Assembly (NCBI RefSeq): GCF_001540865.1
Contig: NC_033622.1
Location: 13,274,797 to 13,338,796, forward strand
DNA from: Ananas comosus
Lineage: Eukaryota; Streptophyta; Magnoliopsida; Poales; Bromeliaceae
Length of the DNA: 64,000 nt
Reading direction: 5' to 3'
Shown here: one piece after another, positions 1 to 12,674 of the stretch
Position numbering within the stretch: the stretch's first letter is position 1
Layout of the letters: every line of letters starts with the position of its first letter
Position numbers and translations under genes: made by a program
Notes under the pieces: model-generated
What the model was told of the DNA's origin: nothing
Databases searched by the model: none
The model's input: the letters and a program-made list of their open reading frames with translations, nothing else

Positions 1-486
1 GTCTTCTGCGTTTCTTCGATGGAATCCTGCGATCATCTCTTCCGCGAATGTGTGTTCGTCCGTTACCTACTTCTCTCTGTCGCGAACCTTCCGACTTCCC
101 ATTTGGCGGATCCTAACGATGTTCGTGACTTCTGGACCTCCTTTTCCAACATTCAAGATGCTGCTAAGAGGTCGGAGGGTCTATCTTATCTAGCGGCAAT
201 TTGGTGGGTTGCGTGGACCGAACGAAATAATATTAGCTTCAACTCGGCAGCCCCCCATGCCGCTCGGGCCCTCCACCGAGTCATCTCCCTTGCCAAAGCT
301 TGGATGGAGCATCTCTGACTTTCTTCCTGCAGTTAGTTTTACTTTTAGTTACGCTTTTTACCTTTTTCTCTTTCTCTTTCTGTTTTTTTTGTCTCTTTCC
401 CTCAACGGAGGCCCTGGCTGCTTCCAAAATGTTCGCCTAGTTCATTTTGCTTAATGAATGAAGCAGGTAGCTCGCTACCTATTCTC

Positions 487-515
<29 letters not shown>
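1..515 (+). mobile_element. 3' end of a non-LTR retrotransposon (LINE) with poly(A) tail
   Basis: The reading frame open from position 1 to the stop at 316-318 is the C-terminal tail of a LINE ORF2 protein. It carries the reverse-transcriptase zinc-finger type motif (C, then ESCDHLFREC) followed by a WWVAWTERNN segment typical of plant L1-like ORF2 ends. A 3' untranslated region follows, with the element's terminal block (GCAGGTAGCTCGCTACCT, 464-481) and about 27 A's ending at 514. The same terminal block appears in opposite orientation at 59691-59759, so this is a dispersed family. The reverse transcriptase and endonuclease domains lie outside the window to the left. The element may sit in intron 1 of the cryptochrome gene. 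The family assignment is by motif only. Confidence 0.75.
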
Positions 516-518
<3 letters not shown>

Positions 519-1295
519 GGCCCGCTATAAATATAGGAAATAAAATGTCGATATAATTATTTAAGAGGGCATAATAAATTTAAGAGAACCTCGTAAATGT
601 GGAGGGCATACAATTAATACAAAAAGTTCAACACAAAAAGCTGCACGGGATTTGTGCTATACAGTTGCGTATCTTTTTTTGGGTTCCATGTGTACTCACA
701 GGTTAAACTGTTAAAGTAAAACAGTTTATGGGATTATGGTATTCTTATTACATTATTACAGCTTAAAAGAATTTAAAAATATTTTGAATCTTCTAGGTGG
801 TGGTTGTCGCCCTAATTTTATAGTGCTTAAGGCGAAAATTAAACAAGTATTTTAACCACACAATTTCAAATTAGACTTTATAATACTTTCTTGCACTATA
901 GTTGCATTGCACTTTGAGATACGCATCCTATTTTTACATTAATAGAAAAAAAGTAAAAAAAAGTCCAACAACAACAGAGTAAGAGCAAGAAATAACAAAA
1001 AAAAAAGAAAAAAACAAAAAGGAAATCTGAAAACCAATCACCCCACATCCAATGGGCTTCGGCCAGAAGTCCCAAGCGCTTTCTTCACCAGTTAAACCCT
1101 GCTGCAGTAAGTATGCTTACTTCCCTGCTCCCCACAAAGAACTATTTACCTATCTAGCCTCTTTACAAAAAAATATTCCCTATCTAGCCTTCTTTTGAAA
1201 AATATTCCGCATCTAGCCTCATTTTCAAAGATTAAAGAAAAAAAGAGAAATTAATACCTTTAATATATATTAANCCATCTCTACGGTTCTCTCCC

Positions 1296-1339
<44 letters not shown>

Positions 1340-2312
1340 CGTCTCCATCCCGATCGATCATTCCCGTCCATCTCTTCCGCCTCACTTTGTGGATTCTCCT
1401 TGTTTTAGCAGCTCGTTGATTTTGCTCTCGTCTAACGATGCCTAAAATGGATGGCTTCGTGTCTATGCAAATTAATCTGGGTTTCTTTTCTTTTTTTTTT
1501 TTCCCTTCTCCCCTCTTGATTTGGATTCATGATACGCTATTCTAAGTCTCTCTGCTCCAAAAATATATATATTTTTTCTATGATTTTTCTCATCAATAAA
1601 ATTTTAAGTTGATTTCCAATCTTATCACTACGTTTTCTATGATCCGCACGGCATGTAAAACTGTTCATACGCTCTTATTCGGCCCTTCCCTTTTTTTTAT
1701 TTTTTTTTTATTTGGGAGTTACTTTTAAGTTTTTGTCGATATTACTATTTTTTTTTTGGAAAAAGAAAAACCTATATAGCTTACATGGACTATGAATCAT
1801 TTAGAATTGATTATCCACCTTTTTACATTTTAATTTTACTATCTAATATTTCAATTTGCTTCATTTGAGTTCATCAACAATATTTTGACTTTAAATTTGA
1901 GTTCATCGTTCATCTTTACTAGATTTAATTAGTATACTTCATGCAATCTTTACAACTAATAAATTTATTAAAGTAAATAATTCGTTTGAATTTTGGACTC
2001 AAATTGAGCAAATTGGAACGATATATATTTTTACAACTAATAAATTTATTAAAGTAAATAATTCGTTTGAATTTTGGACTCAAATTGAACAAATTGAAAG
2101 GATAGATAACAAAATTAAAATTTTGAAATGTTTGATAGCAGATTTAAATTGGTCTTAAGTTAGGTGTGTTTTCACCTTATACTTTTCATACCTTTCAAAA
2201 TTGTTTGTAACAACAAGCTTGTGAAACGATGAATAAATTTAATGTTCGACAGTTCTTTCGAGCTATATTCTTTTCTTTTTCGTGCAGCTTATCCTTTGTT
2301 CTCGTTCTGCAG
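516..2312. other. Non-coding stretch upstream of CRY1 exon 2 (intron 1 or 5' region)
   Basis: I see no coding exon here. There is a single n at 1274, a CT microsatellite at about 1300-1336, and a pair of near-identical ~70 bp direct repeats at about 1957-2025 and 2029-2097. The CT-rich tract followed by CCCGTCTCCATCCCGATCG resembles a plant 5' untranslated region, and an ATG occurs at 1438. The photolyase-like first exon of CRY1 does not follow it. The stretch is therefore either intron 1 or a rearranged 5' end. Confidence 0.5.
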
Positions 2313-3306
2313 ATCCTCTATCCCTTGTCAGGGACCACAGGGTGAAGGAACTTTTAAGTGCTGAAGGCGTAACTGTGCGCTCGTTCAATGCCGATCTGCT
2401 TTATGAGCCATGGGAGATTAACGACGAGAACGGCCATCCGTTTACTACCTTTGCATCTTTCTGGAATAAATGCCTCAGCATGCCCAATGACCCTGCAGCA
2501 CCTCTGCTGCCACCTAAAAGAATAAATTCAGGTCTGATCTGCTTCTATCAGATTGTCCACTTTATTCTCTACTAATTTTCATTCATTATTCAAGTATTTT
2601 TCAGGTGTTATGGCTCAAGAGGAATAATGAATTTAACTTACATGCTTCCTGGAGTCATTAGTGTTTATTGCTGTTTAACTTTTGTGTGCTCTTTAATGAT
2701 GTGAAAATGGTTGTGCCTGAATGTTACTTGTGATGAAGTCTCCTTGGGTTCTGATTAGTGCAAAGATCTCTGCTATGCCAAAGATGGTTGGTCACTTGGT
2801 GGTATGCCTACTAGAAGAAGTATCAATCAAGATAATCCTTTATTTGTTATCGTAAGAATCAACTGCAATCCCGCATCTCTGTGCTAGTGCGCAGTTTATT
2901 GTCTAATGTGCCATTTGAGCTTACCAGTTAGGCAGTTAGTCTTGTAACGATTCAAGTACGAAAGGACACTGAATTTCTTTTGTCTGGAAAAAAAAAAAAG
3001 AGAAAATTTTCTGATTATTTTTGTTTTACATGTTATTTTACGAAATAAAGTCTATAGGGTTGGATCATTGGACCTGAAACTGCGTGCTTTGTATTTCTGT
3101 TTCTTCTGTAGAAAAATTAGTAATGTTGATCATGCAAGCATATATATAAATGAGTTTGGCGCAAAATTAGTAATGTAGATCATACAGGCATATAAATGAG
3201 TTTGGCGCTTGATGCCGTTGTCAATTCTTAAGTATTGTCATTTTCAATTTGTAACTACTGGGAACTTTGTTTGGATAGAAGTTTCTGTTTGCACTTTATG
3301 ACATTT

Positions 3307-3340
<34 letters not shown>

Positions 3341-5533
3341 TTTCACTACACTTCCATATCCTTGTCCTTTATTTGGCTGAGTACAAGCTTGGCATCTTTA
3401 TAGTTGCCTGCTGAATTGAACTTATACCAAGCGGACATCATATTAGTATTGCATGTTATTTGAATATACTTTGACATGAAATTTTCATTTTTCAGTTTTA
3501 TTTTGAAATGTAAAAACAATATAAAAATTCATAAAACATTATTTGTCTCCAAGGAACCCAATAACTTATGAACTCTTTTCTCTTTCTCAGGTGACATATC
3601 GAGGTGCCCATCAGATAACTTGGTCTTTGAAGATGACTCTGAAAAGGGAAGCAATGCTCTTCTAGCTCGAGCATGGTCGCCAGGTTGGCGCAATGCGGAC
3701 AGGTCCCTGACTGCCTTCGTAAATGGCCCACTGATTGGATACTCTGTGAACCGAAAGAAAGCAGATAGCGCAACCACATCTCTTCTTTCGCCCCACTTAC
3801 ATTTTGGTGAACTAAGCGTCCGCAAGGTCTTCCATCTTGTTCGTATGAAGCAGCTCTTGTGGACCAATGAGGGAAACAGAGAAGGCGAAGAGAGTTGCAG
3901 CTTATTTCTCAAATCTATCGGCCTTCGAGAATATTCTAGATACTTGAGCTTCAACCACCCGTGCAGTCATGAGAGGCCTCTTTTAGCACACCTTAGCTTT
4001 TTCCCATGGGTGGTAAATGAGGGCTACTTTAAAATTTGGAGACAAGGTAGGACTGGTTACCCTCTGGTAGATGCTGGTATGAGAGAGCTGTGGGCAACCG
4101 GTTGGCTACATGATAGGATCCGTGTGGTTGTGTCCAGCTTCTTCGTGAAGGTCCTGCAACTTCCTTGGAGGTGGGGGATGAAGTACTTCTGGGACACGCT
4201 ATTAGATGCTGATCTCGAAAGCGATGCCCTAGGCTGGCAATATATATCTGGAACTCTTCCTGATGGTCGTGAATTGGACCGTATTGATAACCCTCAGGTA
4301 TGATCTTTCTATATATTCGTGCAGTCTCGGTTAAGTCTCTGTAACGTTCTTGAGTATATAAAATTATACTTAGTAGAGGTAGCCCTCGTTCCTGATCTTC
4401 CTTCACTGGTTTGTACGCTTCTGCATTTGCACACATGTTTGCCTGTTAGTTTTATGCTTTTCATTCTTATTTTTGGTTTATTTAGTTATCCTGTGTTTAT
4501 TTGATCTTTGAAGTTTTGTGAAATTCCAAGTGTAAAGATCTGCCTCTTTGAATTCTTACTGGCTCTTTTTACCTTGTTTGGATGTGGGGTGCGGGTGTGG
4601 GTGTGGGAGGTTAATTCTGGTAAATGTTTTACTTAAATGGCTAAGTGTAGATTGCTTGATGGAAAGAATTCCTTATAATACAGAATGCCACTCGTTATTT
4701 CTTTGACTTTGATCCAACATCGTAATTTACAGTTTGAAGGTTATAAGTTCGATCCAAAGGGAGAATATGTACGGCGCTGGCTTCCCGAGCTTGCCAGGCT
4801 ACCTACTGAATGGATACACCATCCATGGGATGCACCTGAATCCGTGCTACAAGCAGCAGGAGTTGAGCTAGGCTCCAACTACCCTCTCCCTATTGTAGAA
4901 ATAGATGCCGCAAAAGCTAAACTCCAAGAAGCCCTTGCAGAGATGTGGCAGCTAGAAGCTGCTTCACGAGCCGCAATAGAGAATGGAACGGAAGAAGGCC
5001 TCGGTGATTCTTCAGAATTACCAATGATCGATTTTCCTCAAGAGATCCGGATGGAGGTGGATCGTGAACCAATCAGGACAAATAATTCCCCTACAGCAGT
5101 AAGGAGACGTGAGGACCAGATGGTTCCTAGCATCACTTCTTCATTTGTTAGAGTTGAAGAGGAGGAGGTTTCTGTAAATTTAGGAAACAATGGTGAGGAC
5201 AGTAGGCTAGAGGTGCCTTCAAATGTAGATTTTGAGACACAGCCCCAGAGAGAAGATATAGGTCAAGCTGCCAATGAAACCATAAGAAATAATGTTACCC
5301 AACATTTCAGTCCTACAAGGATTCGAGGTACTGTATATTCGGCATCGGAATCTTCTAGTAGCTGGACCGGGAGAGATGGCGGTGTGGTTCCTGTTTGGTC
5401 CCCTCCGACGACATCTGGCCGTTCAGGGCATTTTGTTGCTGATGAAACTGCTGTCATTAACAACAGCTATTTGGAAAGGCATTCACAGCCTCAACAACTA
5501 AGGAATTGGAGGCAGATTTCACAGACAGTGTGA
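2313..5533 (+). CDS. CRY1: Cryptochrome 1 blue-light receptor, exons 2-4 (first exon not in window)
   Basis: CRY1 is a flavoprotein blue-light photoreceptor controlling de-etiolation and stem growth through COP1/SPA. Exons are 2313-2531, 3591-4297 and 4733-5533 (TGA stop), with AG/GT borders. They encode about 575 residues against roughly 680 in Arabidopsis CRY1; the missing part is the N-terminal antenna-binding fold. Visible features are DPLSLVRDH at the start, the FAD-binding helical domain with LESDALGWQYISG, and all three electron-transfer tryptophans (in FPWVV, PWRWGM and LGWQY, equivalent to Arabidopsis W324, W377, W400). The C-terminal tail has the DAS elements: DQMVPSITSS, an acidic EEEE patch and a serine cluster. 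It also has a COP1-binding VP motif (VVPVWSP) and ends NWRQISQTV. Exon 3 lacks frame damage. Exon 1, ending in a split Asp codon, should lie left of the window if the gene is intact. CRY2 is excluded by the CRY1-type tail. Confidence 0.93.
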
Positions 5534-5631
5534 GTATAGAATCCCATAGCATTCTCTTGTCAAACTCAAATATTCATGTTCTACACTGCTATTTGAATAT
5601 CTTCGTCTCTTGTCAAAAAGCTAAGTTGGTG

Positions 5632-5997
5632 TTTGGTTCCACGTAAGCGAGGTGTGAAAACAGTTTTTGAAAAAGGATTGATTCCCTATAAAATACTTTT
5701 CAATGGAAAATGATTTTACGTATTCTAGGGCAAATACTTGTTTTCATTTTTTCTGATTGTTTCAGCACAAAAACACAAACTGAAACCAAAAGAAGTTTTT
5801 TCTCATCCTCACTCTCCCTTGCGTTTCTTTTTTTTTCTTTTTTTTTCTTTTTTTTTTTTTAATTTGCAAATCAAACAAGTATGTTTCACAAACATTTCAG
5901 TTTGGTCCCAACCAAACATCAATAAACACAAATTTTGTTTCCATGGAGAACACTATTTCAGGAAAAATCAATTTCAATAGTTTTATGCGGAACCAAA
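5632..5997. mobile_element. MITE with TTTGGTTCC terminal inverted repeats
   Basis: The segment begins TTTGGTTCCACGTAA and ends TTATGCGGAACCAAA, an imperfect inverted pair of about 15 bases, and contains no gene. It lies just after CRY1 and before the first neprosin unit. Its right end recurs at about 25536-25605, so it marks the left boundary of the duplicated neprosin unit. The superfamily (hAT or PIF/Harbinger) is not settled because no clean target duplication is visible. Confidence 0.5.
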
Positions 5998-7706
5998 TTC
6001 TCCTAAATTTAGAGTTATGTTACTCTTTTAAGTGCTCAAAGTGCCTTTTTTGTTTGTAAAAGTTATTTGAGTTACTCCTAGTTGCTATACCTTATGCTAA
6101 CAGTGTACAAAATCTAAAAACAGGACGACAAGTTGGGAGGTGGAAAATGCTATGCAGCCGAATGCTATCGGTTAGACTCTAGAGTGGCAAATACTAAATG
6201 TAAATTATCTTCCCCCCCTCCTTTATTGCTTGCTCAAGCAACCTGATCTTCCAATGTGAAGTTTCTATTGCGAATCTAGTGCTCTAGGACCTGTAGTACA
6301 CATAGCTGTTTGTATAGTTGTTACAAAGGATTGTATCATTCACTAGATAGCCAGTCTCTCTAAATAATGCATGTCTATATCCTTCATATTTTTGAATTTT
6401 TGGTTTATTGAGCAGCCAAATATTCTGTTTCCTGAAAATTGATGCAGTACAAAACTGGAGGTCATACTTCTCCGGGTATGGCCATAATGGCTTAAGCATG
6501 CATTATTGGTTGATTGGTCGAAGATACGATGTATCATAAGGATATGATGCAACATTAAGATTTTTACATAGGTAACTTTGTATATTTTCCTTCTTACTAG
6601 TAGTCAGAAAAATGAAAAGTAATTCTCGCTCATGTTTTGCAAAAACAGTATGACATTTTTTCTTGTTTGAGAAACATTATATCTTTCTTTTGTTGAATGG
6701 AGCTGAGGCTTAAATCTTGCTATATCATTCAGGTTTTTTCTGTGGTTCTACGAGGTACAAGTCTAAGGGATAAGATTTAAAAAAGTAAATTACTACAGTT
6801 ACGTTTGATTCTTCAAAAAAATTGAGTTAATTGAATATTCTTTTGCAGGGTAAAACAAATTGTTAATTTGTGGGAAGCTTAATTACTTGCATCATATTTC
6901 TTTACTTTAAGAATTTCTTGCCTCAGTTTGACATGTTTCTTGCCTTTTGTCACTTTGAATGGAAAAGCTTTATGGATCATTGTTGTTTGAATATCTAAGC
7001 ACATTGCTGAAACCCCAGTGAGCGATAATGCAATTAGAAAGGGTGAAAAAATTATTTACAGGAAAGTAATTTCCAAGTTAACAGTTCTTAAAAGATATGT
7101 GGATAAGAAAATGGCTATGTTGCCCGCCATTTATGCCATCCGCATATTCTTTATTCAGCAGTAGGTCTTTTTTAAGGTTATATGGATATTGATAACTGGT
7201 TCTGTCGCCCACCATTTGTGCAAATTATTGTAGAGTAAAACTACTATGCTATAATAAGTATAGAGGATCTGCTGTTTCTAATTTTTTAACCTTTAGATCA
7301 ATTTCTTTGATTATTTCAAATCTGTAGATTAATACTATTATCTTGTGGGAACCATTCAATCTTAGAGGTACTATTTAACTCTAGGGGGACTCCAATCATC
7401 CCAACCGTACAATTTTTGATCTAAAGGTCAAAAAGTGAAGAGTTTCAAATCCTGTATGCTTTCGATAGTATAGTAGCTCTACGCATCATTACAGGTCTTT
7501 TAAGGATACTGGAGCAAATTTCTCAAAAGAAAAATTCTCAAAAAAAATACTGCCATCTCAACCCTTTCTCGGCCTAGTTTAAAATTATAGACAGCAAGAT
7601 AAACACTATCTGAATTATTTTTCCTATATATAATAGTAGAATGAGAAAGAGAGACACTCTTTCTATAATTTTATTATTTATTTACAAGATAGATAAATTT
7701 TTGTTA
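5998..7706. repeat. 3' flanking segment of the neprosin duplication unit, copy 1
   Basis: No gene is visible. The stretch matches the regions downstream of neprosin copies 2 (11534-12674) and 3 (25650-27026), and in part 40547-40985. Shared anchors include GTATGGCCATAATGGCTTAA (around 6476-6495) and the phrase AAGTTATNTGAGTTACTCC. It therefore belongs to the tandem unit and not to an independent element. The short open frames in it are not conserved between copies. Confidence 0.7.
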
Positions 7707-9376
7707 TCAGTCGGTACATCCACCAGGTCCACCGAAATAAAATAAATGTCCATCATGTTGTCCGTACTTGCTTGAATTAACAAGTTCACTAATTGTGTAA
7801 CATTCTTCCTTTTCGGCAATTTCAGATTGTGCGCCATCAATTAAGTCATGAGATCTTCCATCAGAATAAAATATTTCAATATTTTTAAAATACGCTGCTT
7901 TTCTTTTTAATTCACTGGCAAAATGTCCACTACCCATCGGAGGACTAATATCATTCTTGTCATAAATAACCATTCCACCCCATGAAATTGCAGTTGCTTT
8001 ATCAGCTAAACTTTTAAATTGAGACTTTGGCCAATAGCCAATTAATTTGGCTTCACCTAAATCTTCTCTGTATAAAAACCAATGTCCAGATTGAGCATCC
8101 TACAAGAAAAATAAGTATGCAAAAAATAAATGGACCACAAGTTAATGTGCATAATAATATCACCAGTATGCAATATTACAAATACTTATTGGGTAGGAAG
8201 TAACAGCATTCAAAGTGAAGAACAATAACAGGATTCTAAAGTGAATAAACGACATCGTGTTGCAACTTTTTTTAAATGGATATTTCTCGGTAGTTGAAGA
8301 ACTAATTCATTTTGTTACCATCTACTAAATTGCCAATTATGTCCTTTTAAATCCTTTTGAGGCAATGGAGATCAAATAATCAAAACTTAAGAAAGTTTTT
8401 TAAGAATGGATAGTATTTTAGATGACAAGTAGCCCTTTAAAATGCGTCTAAATATCAAAGAATAGTCCAATGCATGAAAGCATTAATGAAAATTAGGAGT
8501 TGAGTTAAAATACTATTAATAATAGCAAAACACTTGCCATTATCAACTCTCTAGCACTTAGTTGCATAATTGTGACACCATCAAAGCCTAAACCCTAGAA
8601 ATCCAATTATCAAAAGTTGGTAGTAGGAAACACTTGCTACTATTAATAATATTCTAATTCTACTATAAAATTAGTTAGTTATCGGAGATCTTAATTTTGA
8701 ATACTAATTGATTTACATTTTCAACTAAGTTTTTTTTTTTAATAAAAAAATAAAGCGAATAACATGCTGCTTTTTCTCGGAAAAAAATTGTTTAGTCAAT
8801 TTATACACTTGTAACCATTCCTTAAAAACTTTTTCTATATTTCTAGACATCTATGAGTTTTTGATAATGAAATATCAATTGAAAAGTAATTTGAAGGTAC
8901 ACACAGTAGGTCCACAATATGTTTTTTTTTGTTTCTCTTGGGGACTTTTCTCATCATTATTACAACATATCTAAAATTTTAGTTATTGTTAGGTATTTTA
9001 TTTCTACTAAGCATTACAAGTTTTGAAAATTGTGCTATACATAAAATGAAATATGTGTTAAATATCTTAAAGATGAGACGAGGCACTCAACCTTTTTTAT
9101 ACTAAGTGTTATATCATACTGCTCATGACCATTGTAAATGGAGACGGGATTAACTACACTTCCGGGTGTAAGTACATCCCAATTGACCATTACAAAGACT
9201 TCGCAGTCAAGATTATAACAACCTGTTGAATTATAATTATCCACCTACAGTTGAAGAAGTAAAGTTATTTAGATTATTAAATATTTGCAAATTATAAATA
9301 ACAAAAATAATTCCGCACTTACCGTCCAATATGTAAAAAAATGAAGCTTGTTGTCATGATATAATTCTGGATATAC
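7707..9376 (-). pseudogene. Neprosin-domain protein, copy 1 (5'-truncated: only exons 4-6)
   Basis: Three exons are intact on the - strand: 9323-9376 ([18 protein letters not shown]), 9092-9244 (51 codons, one more than its sisters, around the motif STGCYNLDC) and 7707-8099 (131 codons, ending [14 protein letters not shown]). Splice borders are canonical and all phase 0. Exons 1-3, which carry the signal peptide and the first catalytic glutamate, are missing: homology to the sister copies stops at the TA microsatellite at about 9718. The following 1.7 kb is MITE sequence. The family motif WGGE reads WGGM here. It is a broken relic unless a new 5' end is supplied. Family: DUF239/neprosin, a plant glutamic peptidase domain. 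Confidence 0.85.
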
Positions 9377-9713
9377 CTATCATAACATATTGCTAAAAGG
9401 ATTAAAAAAATTGAGACCGCCAGAGAATTTAATTGAGCCAATAAATGAATGATGAGAGAAATAAAAGAAAATTCACTAACTTGCTTTTGTAGATTATAAT
9501 TTACAGGTGGTTTAAGTATCTTTGTTATTAATGATTGGATGCTGCCCATAGCAACAAGTTTTTTGAAAAATCATTACTAAGTGTAGACTTATTACCGTAC
9601 ATTTTAAAGCGTTTTATTTTATTTTATTTTTGGGAAGAGATCATTGAAAGAGTTGAATACATAGAATCATCCTATCCTATCACCCTTTATTGAAATAATA
9701 CAAAAGGAGAAAA

Positions 9714-9717
<4 letters not shown>

Positions 9718-9767
<50 letters not shown>

Positions 9768-9775
9768 TATATTAT
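9718..9775. repeat. TA microsatellite at the breakpoint of neprosin copy 1
   Basis: About 45 bases of alternating TA end the homology between copy 1 and copies 2-5. Just before it, the sequence still matches intron 3 of the other copies. Confidence 0.85.
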
Positions 9776-9779
9776 AATT

Positions 9780-10770
9780 TGAGCTTTAAAATATTTTTAA
9801 AAGTATCCACCCCATTTCGTGCTTTTAGATTTTCTAAGCCCTTGGATCTACTCCTTCATTACAATAGCCTTGAATCAAACACTATTCCACTACCCCCTAC
9901 CACAATCCTATCACAACCTTACATCCTTCCATCCGATTGTTAAAAACTCAAAAAGCACCAACCTTATTGTGCGTAATATATATATAGAGTAGGACTGCTG
10001 TTGCCTCAGCGCCTCCGTGCTCCTCAAGCCATTTTTCGATGTGGAATTTTCGAATCGACGATCGGCTCCGTTAGATTTGATCTACGTATTGAAGTGTTCT
10101 AGAAAAATAATTTTTGTGATTTTTGAATATATTTACTAGTGATCGAAAGGGTTCAAAAATTAATAATTTTAATGGTTGGATATCCTGCCGTTTTCAAATT
10201 TAACGTAAGTAAATATTCAAATCTAGATAAAATTTTGGTAACAATATTCTTTATACATCTACAACAAGATCATATTTCGATCGAAAGATTTAGTGCTCTC
10301 TACACTAAAACTTTTTATAGATTTTTAATTTTCAGCTTTAAAAATTATTGATTGTTGAATCTTTTTGATTGGCTAGATAAATGATATCAAGTAAATTATA
10401 AACGAATTATTTTTCTAAAACTTCAAATACGCTAGATAAGTCTAACAGAGCCGAATCTGTTGATAATCGAAAATCATCATCGAAATACGGCCAGGAGCAC
10501 GAAGGCTCAACAGTCCGCGCTCTCATCTCTCTCCTCTTCTCTTCTCTCTCTACTATCTATATATATATATATAATATATATATATATATTATTTGAAATT
10601 TTAACGCATTAATGAGAGATGTAGGTGTTGAAGATGATAGTGGTAGTAGTAGTAGGTGAAATATGTTTGAATCCCAGGAATATTAGTAATTAAGGAGTAG
10701 ATCGATTAGGGCTAAGAAACTTAGAAGCATCAAAAGTTGGTGCTTCTAAAATATAATTCAGCTCAGTTAT
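9780..10770. mobile_element. Nested MITEs with inverted arms
   Basis: Two layers are visible. An outer pair of inverted arms lies at about 9780-9970 and 10600-10770, sharing phrases around AAAAGCACCAAC and TTGGTGCTTC. An inner foldback lies at about 9990-10520 whose ends share TCCGTTAGATTTGATCTACG and its reverse complement near 10440. No coding sequence is seen. It replaces the 5' half of neprosin copy 1. The inner family is related to the foldback at 10820-11363. Confidence 0.5.
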
Positions 10771-10819
10771 ATATATATAGTATATTATATATATATATAT
10801 AATATGCTATATATATATA

Positions 10820-11363
10820 GACCGTGCGTCTGGGGTGCTTTCGGAAGCACGGAGCGCTCCGTGCTTCCACTTTGTTTTCGATGTTGGGACTTTCAAATCG
10901 ACGATCGGCTCCGTTAGACTTGATCTAGAGTATTTGAAGTATCTAGAAAATAAATTTTGCGATTTTTCGATATCATTTGCCTAGTGATCGAAGTGGCTCA
11001 AAATCAACGGCTGAAAATAAAAATCTCACAAAATATGATGATATGACATTAAAATTTTAGATCAAAGTTATTGATCTTGTTTTATATGGTATAAAGAATT
11101 TTCTATCAAAATTGCACGTGATTTGGATATTTCTACACCGTTAAACTTGCAACCGGCTCACCACGGCCGTTAAAATTATTGATTTTGAGCCCCTTCGATC
11201 ACTAGGCAAATGATATCGAAAAATCGCAAAATTTAATTTCTTGGTACTTTAAATACTCTAGATCAACTCTAACGGAGCCGATCGTCGATTCGAAAGTCCG
11301 AACATCGAAAACAAAGTGGAAGCACGGAGGCCTCCGTGCTTACGAAAGCATACCAGCCCACTC
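10820..11363. mobile_element. Foldback MITE with ~190 bp inverted arms
   Basis: The left arm (about 10820-11010) and right arm (about 11170-11363) are near-perfect reverse complements. Examples are TCGATATCATTTGCCTAGTG at about 10965-10984 with its complement near 11208-11227, and the GGAAGCACGGAG pair at the tips. The inner spacer is about 150 bases and encodes nothing. Related elements lie at 20665-21253 and 62450-63115. Confidence 0.75.
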
Positions 11364-11394
<31 letters not shown>

Positions 11395-11429
11395 AGGCTA
11401 GTATAATATCAGTAGCACGGAGGCCTCCG

Positions 11430-12226
11430 TGTGGTTCAACGTAAAATAATTTTCCGTAAGAGTTGAAGTTTAATTTTTCCGTTGTTATTCAGCAGAAAAC
11501 GAAATTCTCTGTAAGACTGTCACTGACCCTTTTTTGTTTGTAAAAGTTATGGAGTTACTCCTAGTTGCCATACCTTATGCTAACAGTGAACAAATTCTAA
11601 AAACAGGGCGACAAGTTGGGAGGTGGAAAATGCTATACAGCCGAATATTCTGTTTTCGGTTGATTAAACAGCTAAATATTCTGTTTCCCGAAAATTGGTG
11701 CAGTACAAAACCGGAGGTCATACTTTTCCGGGTATGGCCATAATGGCTTAAACATACATTATTGGTTGATTGGTCGAAGATACGATGTATCATAAATGAA
11801 GTAATTCTCGCTCATGTTTTTTTAAAAACAGTATGACATTTTTTCTTGTTTGAGAAATGTTAAATCTTTCTTTTGTTGAATGGTGCTGAGGCTTAAATCT
11901 AGCTAAATCATTCAGGTTTCTTCTGTGATTCTACGACGTACAAGTCTAACAGATAAGATTTAAAAAAGTAAAATACTGCAGCTACTTTTGATTCTTCAAA
12001 AATTAGGTGAGTTGAATTTCTTTTGGCAGGGTAAAACAAATTGTTTGATTGTTGGAAGTTTAATTACTAGCATCATATTTCTTTTCTTAAAGGACTTTTT
12101 GCCTCAGTTATGACATATTTCATGCTTTTTGACACTTTGCATGGAAAAGCTCAATGGATCATTGTTGTTGAATATCTAAGCACATTGCTGAACCACCCAA
12201 TGAGTGATAGTGTAATTAGAAAGGGT

Positions 12227-12280
<54 letters not shown>

Positions 12281-12674
12281 ACAGGGAAGTAATTCCCAAG
12301 TTAACAGATCCTAATAGGTATGTATGTGGATAAGAAAATGGTTATGTTGCTCACCTTTTATGTCTTCAACATATTCTTTATTTAGCGGTAGGTCTTTTAT
12401 GATTATGGATACTGATAAATGGTTATGTTGCCCATCATTTATGCAAATTATTATTATAGGTCCTTTAAGGATACTGAAACAAACTTCTCAAAAGAAAAAA
12501 AATCCTCAAAAAAGGTATTGCCATTTCAACCGTTTCTCGGCCTAGTAGAAAATTATAGATATCAAGATAAGCACTATCTGAATTATTTTTCCTATATATA
12601 ATACTAGAATGAGAATGAGAGACATTCTTTCTATAATTTTATTATTTATTTCCAAGGTAGATAAATTTTTGTTA
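11430..12674. repeat. 3' flanking segment of neprosin unit 2, nearly identical to unit 3
   Basis: From about 11764 to 12674 this stretch matches 26116-27026 almost base for base at a constant offset of 14352, including a poly(A) run of about 50 bases (12230-12278 and 26581-26630). Positions 11430-11525 match 35965-36057, which lies upstream of copy 3 exon 1; this marks the head-to-tail junction between units. About 250 bp present in unit 3 (25780-26010) are deleted here at about 11645. No conserved gene is seen, and the 60-88 residue open frames are shared only because the DNA is duplicated. Confidence 0.8.

Noticed and set aside
1438..1480. ATG after the UTR-like CT tract as a CRY1 start
   Set aside because: The frame encodes nothing like the cryptochrome N-terminus and has no plausible splice into 2313 with the missing Asp base shown.
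3529..4436. Minus-strand frames of 93-141 residues under the CRY1 exons
   Set aside because: Antisense shadows of the conserved CRY1 coding frame.
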